NCBI GenBank assembly: GCA_946482385.1
Contig: CAMLRI010000189.1
Coordinates: forward strand, 1-5,414
DNA from: an uncultured Cellvibrio sp.
GTDB taxonomy: Bacteria; Pseudomonadota; Gammaproteobacteria; Pseudomonadales; Cellvibrionaceae
Direction of reading: 5' to 3'
Length of the DNA stretch: 5,414 nt
Position 1 is the first letter of the stretch, and every line of letters begins with the position of its first letter. Positions 1 to 4,937 of the stretch are shown here, one piece after another. The translations under genes and the position numbers were made by a program. The notes below the pieces were generated by a model. The model was not told where the DNA came from. It saw nothing but the letters and a program-made list of their open reading frames with translations, and did no database searches.

Positions 1-1
1 G

Positions 2-391
2 GTTGGCACGGGATCGGGTTATCAAACCAGTATTTTGGCGCAGCTGGTTCCCGAGGTTTATACCGTGGAGCGCATTAAGCCTTTACAGGATAGGGCGCGC
101 GAGCGCTTGCGTCAGCTGGGCTTGCGCAATATCCAGTATCGCCATGCCGATGGCGGCTTTGGCTGGCCGGAGGCCGGCCCCTACGATGGGATACTCAGTA
201 CGGCGGCTCCCCAAGCGGTACCTGATGAACTGTTAAAGCAATTGGCACCCGGTGGCGTACTGGTTATTCCCGTGGGGGGAAGGGAGCAGCATTTGCATTT
301 AATTATGCGCGATGGTGACAGCGCAGATTTTGTCACCCAGGTGCTGGAGCCGGTTAAGTTTGTTCCCTTTTTATCAGGCACAGCACGTTAA
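2..391 (+). CDS. pcm: Protein-L-isoaspartate O-methyltransferase, C-terminal part (5' end outside window)
   Basis: This is a cytosolic protein-repair enzyme that uses S-adenosylmethionine (SAM) to methylate L-isoaspartyl residues formed by ageing of Asn and Asp. The reading frame is open from the first full codon and gives 129 residues before TAA. It opens directly on SAM-binding motif I (VGTGSGYQT). It continues with the post-I segment YTVERI, the motif PYDGILSTAAP, and the late motif LAPGGVLVIPVG, then ends in VKFVPFLSG, which resembles the E. coli Pcm end (VRFVPLVKG). E. coli Pcm is about 208 residues, so roughly 80 N-terminal residues, including the active-site region, lie left of the window. 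Being upstream of nlpD and rpoS is the usual gammaproteobacterial arrangement (surE-pcm-nlpD-rpoS), so surE is expected further left. No clear terminator follows the stop codon, so read-through into nlpD is possible. Confidence 0.95.
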   Translation, partial: VGTGSGYQTSILAQLVPEVYTVERIKPLQDRARERLRQLGLRNIQYRHADGGFGWPEAGPYDGILSTAAPQAVPDELLKQLAPGGVLVIPVGGREQHLHLIMRDGDSADFVTQVLEPVKFVPFLSGTAR

Positions 392-457
392 CGAAGTTTC
401 TTTTTATTAGCTTGGGTAGGCGCTAAAACTTGGGGTTGGCTGTGCTGCATAAAAGTG

Positions 458-485
458 CTTACAAGATGAATTTGCAGTGAATAAT
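458..485 (+). promoter_or_regulatory. Candidate sigma-70-type promoter upstream of nlpD
   Basis: The 187-bp gap between pcm and nlpD is AT-rich, especially 500-578. The best hexamer pair I could find by eye is CTTACA (458-463, 4/6 to consensus), a 16-bp spacer, and AATAAT (480-485, 5/6). This would give a transcript starting near 492 with a leader of about 87 nt. A second -10-like GATAAT at 531-536 has no good -35 partner. The assignment rests only on hexamer similarity, which is common by chance in AT-rich DNA. Confidence 0.25.
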
Positions 486-567
486 GGCGTCTCGAGGTCT
501 CTTTTTGTGCGTTTTTATATAAAAATATTAGATAATTTTTCAATAAAACTGACTTTTTGAGCATAAA

Positions 568-572
568 AAGGA
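568..572 (+). promoter_or_regulatory. Ribosome binding site for nlpD (supports the ATG at 579)
   Basis: AAGGA lies 6 nt before the ATG at 579. The internal ATG at 648, which would give a textbook lipoprotein signal peptide, has no comparable purine-rich site just upstream. The site therefore favours the longer start. Confidence 0.6.
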
Positions 573-578
573 ATAAAA

Positions 579-1403
579 ATGGGGTTATATCTCTTGTTAG
601 CTAAACCCCACACCAGATCAATAACAGGGCATAGACCCACCAAAACAATGAAATTATTGTTCTCTTTATTGATCACTTTTGTTTGCGCTTCCTGTTCCTT
701 TCTATCGCCGTTTCAGGCTCAAAAAAGTGCAGTTGTTAGCACTAACCCTCCTTCTACTTATCGAGTGGTTCCAGGTGATACCCTCTATTCAATTGCCTGG
801 CGCTATGGGTTTAAATACGAAGAATTGGCAAAATATAATTCAATATCAAAGCCTTATATTATTAAACCGGGGCAGGTTATCCGTTTGGATTTGGCTTCCG
901 CAAAAACTAGGCTTCCGGGTAATAAGAACCTCAATAGTCGCTTGACCAATAAAACACAGGCAGGCTATCCTCGTAAAAAAAATTCAACAAAATTGTCGCC
1001 TGAAACAAAATTGTCACCTATGGTTGGCGCTGCACCACAATGGCGCTGGCCTGCGCAGGGTGCACTTTTGTCATCATTTCAGGGGAGCAATGGATTGAAT
1101 AAAGGTATTGATATTGGCGGAAAATTGGGAGAGCCTGTGCTGGCAGCTGCTTCTGGACAGGTTGTTTATGCCGGTAGCGGACTGCGCGGATACGGCAAGT
1201 TGCTCATCATCAAGCATAACGAGACTTTCCTCAGTGCCTATGCCCACAACCATAGGCTGTTAGTTCAAGAGGGTGATCTGGTTAAAGTTGGGCAGCGAAT
1301 TGCCGATATGGGATCGAGCGGTACCAATAGGGTAAAGCTTCACTTTGAAATACGTCGCGAGGGTGTGCCAGTGAACCCACTGCACTACCTACCCAGGCGG
1401 TAA
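579..1403 (+). CDS. nlpD: Murein hydrolase activator NlpD: LysM + degenerate LytM/M23 lipoprotein
   Basis: NlpD activates the amidase AmiC for septal peptidoglycan splitting during division (family knowledge from E. coli). The 274-residue product has a signal segment whose likely lipidated residue is Cys39 (CASC, with the less usual Cys at -3). A LysM peptidoglycan-binding domain follows at about residues 60-103 (YRVVPGDTLYSIAWRYG), then a polar linker (about 104-150) and a LytM/M23 domain at about 153-272. Zinc-site positions are degenerate as in E. coli NlpD: the first His of the H-x3-D motif is Asn174 (NKGID), and the first His of HxH is Lys253 (KLHFE). Asp178, His223 and His255 remain. 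An activator rather than a peptidase is therefore expected. It is shorter than E. coli NlpD (379), mainly in the linker. ATG 579 has a good ribosome site. ATG 648 (Met24) would give the compact signal MKLLFSLLITFVCASC but has none. Confidence 0.93.
   Translation: MGLYLLLAKPHTRSITGHRPTKTMKLLFSLLITFVCASCSFLSPFQAQKSAVVSTNPPSTYRVVPGDTLYSIAWRYGFKYEELAKYNSISKPYIIKPGQVIRLDLASAKTRLPGNKNLNSRLTNKTQAGYPRKKNSTKLSPETKLSPMVGAAPQWRWPAQGALLSSFQGSNGLNKGIDIGGKLGEPVLAAASGQVVYAGSGLRGYGKLLIIKHNETFLSAYAHNHRLLVQEGDLVKVGQRIADMGSSGTNRVKLHFEIRREGVPVNPLHYLPRR
942..971 (+). promoter_or_regulatory. Candidate rpoS promoter inside nlpD
   Basis: TTGACC (942-947, 5/6 to the -35 consensus) is followed after 18 bp by TATCCT (966-971, 4/6 to the -10 consensus). 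Transcription would begin near 979, about 560 nt before the rpoS ATG. In E. coli the main rpoS promoter also lies within nlpD and makes a leader of about 567 nt, and Pseudomonas also has an rpoS promoter inside nlpD. The position is suggestive, but the -10 match is mediocre. Confidence 0.3.
986..1019 (+). repeat. Short in-frame tandem repeat in the NlpD linker
   Basis: A 16-nt unit, AACAAAATTGTCGCCT (986-1001), recurs at 1004-1019 with one mismatch and an 18-nt period. It encodes TKLSPE followed by TKLSPM (residues 137-148) in the linker between the LysM and LytM domains. It looks like a local duplication in an unconstrained spacer. Confidence 0.6.
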
Positions 1404-1537
1404 AGTGCCAATTCGCAGCCTTGGCTGTGAGGCCTTCAGCGTGAACCAGGTCAGGACAGGTACAGCTTGAGTAGCTGGGTGACTTAGCAAACAAAGCCAG
1501 CCGGTTAAAAAAATTATATGACACAAGGGGCTGAAAA
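1404..1537 (+). promoter_or_regulatory. nlpD-rpoS intergenic leader with possible structure at the rpoS start
   Basis: This 134-nt stretch has no gene of its own and would form the last part of the rpoS mRNA leader. Small inverted repeats are visible: CAGC-CTTG-GCTG at 1416-1427, and CAGCT (1463-1467) with AGCTG (1473-1477) around a 5-nt loop. The ribosome site AAGGGG (1525-1530) sits 7 nt from ATG 1538. The overlapping GGCTG (1529-1533) is complementary to CAGCC at 1498-1502 and at 1416-1420, so the site could be partly sequestered. The rpoS leader of enteric bacteria is known to inhibit translation until opened by sRNAs and Hfq. Whether that applies here is inference. Confidence 0.35.
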
Positions 1538-2545
1538 ATGAGTTTACAAAATAGGGATTCAACCACATTCGAGAATGACGATATTTTTTTGATGCAGGAA
1601 TTGGAGGCATCAGAAGATAGCGAAGCTCTTCTGGCGGAAGAGGAAAGTGAGTTGCCCAAAGCAGCAGCGGTAGTTTCTCCGGAGCGATTTGTTGACGACA
1701 AATTTACCAAAAATCTTGATGCAACCCAGATTTACCTGAACGAAATTGGTTTTTCCCCCCTCCTTAGTGCTGAAGAAGAAGTTTACTTTGCACGCAAGGC
1801 GCTGAAAGGTGATGAGGCAGCGCGCAAGCGTATGATCGAAAGCAACCTGCGCCTGGTTGTAAAAATTTCCCGCCGTTATGTGAACCGTGGTTTGGCTTTG
1901 CTCGATTTAATTGAAGAGGGCAACCTCGGTTTGATTCGTGCCGTCGAAAAATTCGACCCCGAGCGCGGCTTCCGTTTTTCTACTTATGCTACCTGGTGGA
2001 TTCGTCAAACCATTGAACGAGCCATCATGAACCAAACCCGCACCATTCGTTTGCCAATCCATGTGGTAAAAGAGCTGAATGTTTATTTGCGTGCGGCGCG
2101 CGAGCTTTCGCAAAAGCTTGATCACGAGCCAACCCCTGAAGAAATTGCCAATCTGTTGGAAAAGCCCGTTGAGGATGTTGAGCATATGCTCAGCTTGAAC
2201 GAGCGTGTTACCTCTATTGATGCGCCTATTGGTGCTTCATCTGACCGTACTGTTGCTGACACTATTGCGGACACCCATGTGTCTGATCCCGCAACCTTGT
2301 TACAAGATAGCGATTTGACTGCCAGCCTGGATCATTGGTTGGAAGAGTTGACTGAAAAACAACGTGAAGTCTTGGCGCGTCGTTTTGGCTTGCGTGGTTA
2401 TGAAGTCAGCACACTGGAAGAAGTGGGTCATGAAATTGGTTTGACCCGTGAGCGTGTGCGCCAAATCCAGGTAGAGGCATTAAAACGTTTGCGCGACATT
2501 ATGGAGAAACAAGGTTTGGATAGTGAGGCTTTGTTTAGCGTTTAA
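1538..2545 (+). CDS. rpoS: RNA polymerase sigma factor RpoS (sigma-38), general stress/stationary phase
   Basis: RpoS directs RNA polymerase to stationary-phase and stress promoters. The 335-residue product aligns along its whole length with E. coli RpoS (330 aa). An acidic N-terminus is followed by region 1.2 (about 61-95, [16 protein letters not shown]). Region 2 spans about 96-170: SNLRLVVKI, the core-binding [20 protein letters not shown], and the -10 reading [16 protein letters not shown]. Region 3 is about 171-250. Region 4 is about 260-325, with the -35-reading helix-turn-helix [20 protein letters not shown]. Lys178 in [10 protein letters not shown] matches E. coli Lys173, which is needed for recognition by the proteolysis adaptor RssB, so regulated turnover is conceivable. 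ATG 1538 has AAGGGG 7 nt upstream. The gene follows nlpD by 134 bp and ends at a strong terminator. I see no truncation or missing region. Confidence 0.98.
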   Translation: MSLQNRDSTTFENDDIFLMQELEASEDSEALLAEEESELPKAAAVVSPERFVDDKFTKNLDATQIYLNEIGFSPLLSAEEEVYFARKALKGDEAARKRMIESNLRLVVKISRRYVNRGLALLDLIEEGNLGLIRAVEKFDPERGFRFSTYATWWIRQTIERAIMNQTRTIRLPIHVVKELNVYLRAARELSQKLDHEPTPEEIANLLEKPVEDVEHMLSLNERVTSIDAPIGASSDRTVADTIADTHVSDPATLLQDSDLTASLDHWLEELTEKQREVLARRFGLRGYEVSTLEEVGHEIGLTRERVRQIQVEALKRLRDIMEKQGLDSEALFSV

Positions 2546-2561
2546 CAGTTATTCACTAACT

Positions 2562-2616
2562 AATAACGCCCATAAAAAAAGCGGTTGTTTAGACCGCTTT
2601 TTTTATGGGCGTTATT
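2562..2616. terminator. Bidirectional intrinsic terminator between convergent rpoS and HDOD gene
   Basis: A perfect 24-bp inverted repeat has arms at 2562-2585 and 2593-2616 and a 7-nt loop. The inner stem GCGGT/ACCGC is flanked by seven A on the left and seven T on the right (2598-2604), so each strand presents a GC stem followed by a U-run: a classic two-way terminator. It starts 17 bp after the rpoS stop and ends 43 bp before the end of the convergent HDOD gene. The outer arms (ATAACGCCCAT and its complement) extend the pairing well beyond what termination needs, and six T follow at 2615-2620. Confidence 0.92.
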
Positions 2617-2659
2617 TTTTGTGGCACTGGTCACGGATCAGCAATTTGATGGTTCGCAA

Positions 2660-3496
2660 TCAAGTTAGCAGTGCCATGGCGGCTTCCATGTCGGCAGACA
2701 AGTCCTCTGAATCATTCACATCCATATTGGGATCAAGGCCAAGGCGCTCAAACGCTTTTACCTTTGTAAAATCAATTTTGGTCAGGGGCGAGTCGCTGCC
2801 CATATAGCTTTGCAGCATGGCAACAGTGACCACGTCGGCATAGTCGGCTTTGGGAACATTGCGGGCAAAATCTATGTGTTGGCTGGGGATGTGTGCCAGC
2901 TCTTCGGGGAAATTCCAGGTTTTCAGAATCAAATCGCCAATTGGGGCATGGATTTGCTCAATCACCGCATCCAGGGTGAGGCTGTCTTTAAGCAGGTCAG
3001 GGTGCTCTTCGGCGAAAGTGAGGATGGGGAGCACACCAATCTTATGCACCAGGCCGGCCAGGGTGGCCTGGTCGGGGCGCAGTTTGGTGTAGTGCTTGCA
3101 CAGTACATGGCTGATGCCGGCAACTTCACTGGAGCGGCTCCAGACTTCGCGCATGCGCATATCAACCAAATCGGAGGTGGCCTGGAACATTTGCTCCATG
3201 GCCAAACCTGTGGCGATATTGCAGGTGTAATGAATGCCCAGGCGCATCAAGGCTGCGCGCAAATCTTCGATTGCGCGGCTGGCGCGCAGGAGTGGGCTGT
3301 TAGCGACACGAATAATTCGCGCGCTGAGTGCGGCGTCATTGCCGATTACACCGCAGAGCTTGTCTATATCGGCATTGGGATCGTCGGCAACTTCCCTGAC
3401 CTTGAGTGCCACTTCTGGCAGAGTGGGCAAAACCAATTGGTCGTTTTTAATGGCGGTGATAATTTCCTGGCGAACTTTTTCGACTAGTGGATTCAT
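2660..3496 (-). CDS. HDOD-domain protein, putative signalling adaptor
   Basis: The 278-residue product has an HDOD domain (a non-catalytic relative of HD phosphohydrolases) over about residues 15-210. Features include LPTLPEVALKV near the start, then the helix ARIIRVANSPLLR (59-71), DLRAALMRLG (78-87), LAGLVHKIGVLPIL (146-159), and the late motif IHAPIGDLILKTWNFP (182-197). The doublet that is His-Asp in true HD enzymes reads His151-Lys152, so metal-dependent hydrolysis is not expected. The C-terminal tail (about 245-278) is acidic. No signal peptide or transmembrane segment is visible, so it is probably cytosolic. The family often takes part in c-di-GMP-linked or stress signalling, but no specific role can be read here. 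The start ATG lies 17 bp after the ygfZ stop, with a weak GAGA-type ribosome site, implying co-transcription with ygfZ. Confidence 0.88.
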   Translation of the reverse strand: MNPLVEKVRQEIITAIKNDQLVLPTLPEVALKVREVADDPNADIDKLCGVIGNDAALSARIIRVANSPLLRASRAIEDLRAALMRLGIHYTCNIATGLAMEQMFQATSDLVDMRMREVWSRSSEVAGISHVLCKHYTKLRPDQATLAGLVHKIGVLPILTFAEEHPDLLKDSLTLDAVIEQIHAPIGDLILKTWNFPEELAHIPSQHIDFARNVPKADYADVVTVAMLQSYMGSDSPLTKIDFTKVKAFERLGLDPNMDVNDSEDLSADMEAAMALLT

Positions 3497-3513
3497 TGGC
3501 TATCTCGCATGGA

Positions 3514-4464
3514 TTACTCGGCGGAGTGGCTGTCGTCTGCACTAGGTATAGCATAGGGTAGTGGCAGGCGTTGTAGTTTTTCACCGTGGCCAGAGATAAA
3601 AACCGCTTCGCTGTATTCATCGAATACCGATGCCAGTAGCTCTACTTGGTTTTGTTCATTGAGCGCACAATTAAGGATATGGCCGGCATTCTCGCCGTTA
3701 GTCGAGAGCAGGGCGGTGCCTGGTTCGGGCAGCTGTGTGGTGTTTAACAGGTAGCGATAGGCATGGCGTTTTTGCTTGCCGCGATAATGTAATCGCGCCA
3801 CGATTTCTTGGCCGGTATAACAGCCTTTGCGAAAGTTCACGGCATTGATAAGCGGATAATTGAGCTCTTGTGGCGTGAATTGCTCGCGGGTTGCACTGGT
3901 GATATCGGCTATGCCGGCGCGTATTTGCTGCAGTGTCCAGGCGTTTTCGTTTGCGGCTTCATAATGCGTGCGCAATTCATTAAGGCTTGCTTCCTGTTGT
4001 GCAATGGGCACCCAGTATTCATAGCGGTGTTGATCGAGGCGCAAGAGGTAGGAATCGCCGCTGTTGGCCCAGTGGCCGGGCGCTAGCTGATGCCCGGAAA
4101 AATTTGCCAGATGCGGCAGCTGCTCGGTGTAAATACCAAACAGGCAGTAAGCCTGGCTGGCATTGGCCAATTTAGCTTTGGAGAAGACGATATATTTGCC
4201 CAGGGACGCGATGGTGGCATCCACATTGGATGCGTTAACGCGCAGGGCAATGGTTTCGCTATTGAGTTGCAGGGCGCAAAAACTGCTCAGCACCCGGCCT
4301 TTTACCGAACACTGGGCACCTTGTCGCCATTGTTGCGACTCAAGTTCGCGCACATCGCAGGTTACCTGGCCTTGGAGGAATTTTGCAGCATCAGGGCCTT
4401 CAATCAGGATAAGCCCCGCCTGTGGTAGCTGGCTAAAAAACTGGGTGTCGCTGAATTTGGTCAA
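3514..4464 (-). CDS. ygfZ: Folate-binding protein YgfZ (GcvT-like, Fe-S enzyme maintenance)
   Basis: YgfZ is a folate-binding relative of the glycine-cleavage T protein that supports the activity or repair of Fe-S enzymes such as the tRNA-thiolation enzyme MiaB (family knowledge). The 316-residue product carries the family signature KGCYTGQE at 213-220, with the conserved functional Cys215, followed by IVARLHYRGK. Near the N-terminus, FLQGQVTCDV (29-38) matches the usual FLQGQLTND-type motif. The length matches the E. coli protein (about 326). The start codon is TTG: upstream in frame a TGA is reached eight codons earlier with no ATG or GTG between, and a GAGG ribosome site precedes the TTG by 6 nt. 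It is divergent from sdhE, whose product also matures a respiratory enzyme, and probably shares a transcript with the HDOD gene downstream. Confidence 0.95.
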   Translation of the reverse strand: MTKFSDTQFFSQLPQAGLILIEGPDAAKFLQGQVTCDVRELESQQWRQGAQCSVKGRVLSSFCALQLNSETIALRVNASNVDATIASLGKYIVFSKAKLANASQAYCLFGIYTEQLPHLANFSGHQLAPGHWANSGDSYLLRLDQHRYEYWVPIAQQEASLNELRTHYEAANENAWTLQQIRAGIADITSATREQFTPQELNYPLINAVNFRKGCYTGQEIVARLHYRGKQKRHAYRYLLNTTQLPEPGTALLSTNGENAGHILNCALNEQNQVELLASVFDEYSEAVFISGHGEKLQRLPLPYAIPSADDSHSAE

Positions 4465-4470
4465 GATAGG

Positions 4471-4474
4471 CCTC
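4471..4474 (-). promoter_or_regulatory. Ribosome binding site deciding the TTG start of ygfZ
   Basis: On the - strand GAGG sits 6 nt before the TTG at 4464-4462. With an in-frame TGA upstream and no ATG or GTG in between, this site fixes the TTG as the most credible start. Confidence 0.65.
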
Positions 4475-4573
4475 GTGTGGTTCGCTCAAGTTAACGCAGG
4501 GTTAGAGGGTTGATGTGCCCCTATGATAAAGACCTGCCGGCTTTTGCAGAAGTATGCTTTTGCCTTTGTCGAA

Positions 4574-4630
4574 TTGCTGGCCAAAGCCTGTTGCTTTTTG
4601 TGCTCTTGGTAGAGCTCTTGTTGTTGGCCA
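4574..4630. repeat. Small direct and inverted repeats in the ygfZ-sdhE divergent intergenic region
   Basis: The non-coding gap 4465-4691 separates the divergent genes. It contains a 10-bp near-direct repeat, TTGCTGGCCA (4574-4583) and TTGTTGGCCA (4621-4630), 47 bp apart. It also contains GCTCTTG twice (4602-4608 and 4614-4620) and a 5-bp stem GCTCT/AGAGC (4602-4606/4611-4615) around TGGT. The second direct copy overlaps the possible -35 of the sdhE promoter. These could be operator half-sites, but repeats this short also arise by chance. Confidence 0.3.
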
Positions 4631-4654
4631 GGATTTACCCCTGTGACGTATAAT
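4624..4654 (+). promoter_or_regulatory. Putative sdhE promoter with a consensus -10 box
   Basis: A perfect TATAAT lies at 4649-4654. The best -35 is TTGGCC (4624-4629, 4/6 to consensus) with a long 19-bp spacer, so the -35 assignment is weak. Transcription would begin near 4661. The upstream in-frame ATG of sdhE (4653-4655) overlaps the last two bases of this -10 box, so it would not be on the mRNA. Confidence 0.5.
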
Positions 4655-4679
4655 GCCGCCCCTAAATGACTTGTTAGAT

Positions 4680-4684
4680 AGGTG
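4680..4684 (+). promoter_or_regulatory. Ribosome binding site favouring the GTG start of sdhE
   Basis: AGGTG lies 7 nt before GTG 4692. The alternative ATG at 4653 has no Shine-Dalgarno-like sequence at usable distance; the nearest AGGA is 19 nt away. Confidence 0.5.
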
Positions 4685-4691
4685 TTGGGGC

Positions 4692-4937
4692 GTGGATATA
4701 AATCGTTTATTTTGGGGAAGCCGGCGGGGCATGCTGGAATTGGATTTGATTTTGCTGCCCTTTTTGGAGAAGGTGTATCCCGATTTGCCGCAGGCAGATA
4801 AAGAGCTGTATTGGGCGCTGTTGGAAGAGCAGGATCAGGATTTGTTCGCCTGGTTTTTGCGCCGCGAAAATCCGCCCAAGGCAGAGTTGCAACGGATTGT
4901 GGATATTATTCGTGCCAATACCGGATTACAAAGCTGA
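4692..4937 (+). CDS. sdhE: FAD assembly factor SdhE (succinate dehydrogenase flavinylation)
   Basis: SdhE (formerly YgfY/CptB) is a small cytosolic protein that promotes covalent attachment of FAD to the succinate dehydrogenase and fumarate reductase flavoprotein subunit. From GTG 4692 the product has 81 residues, within the usual 80-90. It begins MDINRLFWGSRRGMLELD, close to E. coli MDIN...CRRGMRELD, and carries the defining RGxxE motif at residues 12-16. Further on, LLEEQDQDLFAWFL matches the conserved LLE-x4-DLF-x-W segment. An upstream in-frame ATG at 4653 would add 13 residues absent from the E. coli protein. It overlaps a consensus -10 box and lacks a ribosome site, so I prefer the GTG; automatic annotation may list 4653-4937. 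The ygfX-like gene starts inside its 3' end, suggesting translational coupling. Confidence 0.9.
   Translation: MDINRLFWGSRRGMLELDLILLPFLEKVYPDLPQADKELYWALLEEQDQDLFAWFLRRENPPKAELQRIVDIIRANTGLQS

Noticed and set aside
165..177. GGCCGG direct repeat/palindrome in pcm
   Set aside because: It falls within codons of a conserved coding region and is too short and GC-simple to indicate a separate element.
1282..1710. 142-codon - strand open frame across the end of nlpD and start of rpoS
   Set aside because: It is antisense to two well-supported genes and its product is low in recognisable features.
2810..3487. Long + strand open frame (225 codons) opposite the HDOD gene
   Set aside because: It lies entirely antisense to a gene with clear family motifs and its translation shows no recognisable domain. 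It looks like a shadow of the real gene's codon usage.
2700..3500. Possible HD-GYP or HD phosphodiesterase activity for the HDOD protein
   Set aside because: The HD doublet is His-Lys and no GYP motif is present, so catalysis is not supported.
4523..4528. TATCAT on the - strand as a -10 box for ygfZ
   Set aside because: It is a 5/6 match at a sensible distance from the TTG start, but I found no acceptable -35 at 16-18 bp, so I did not list it as a feature.
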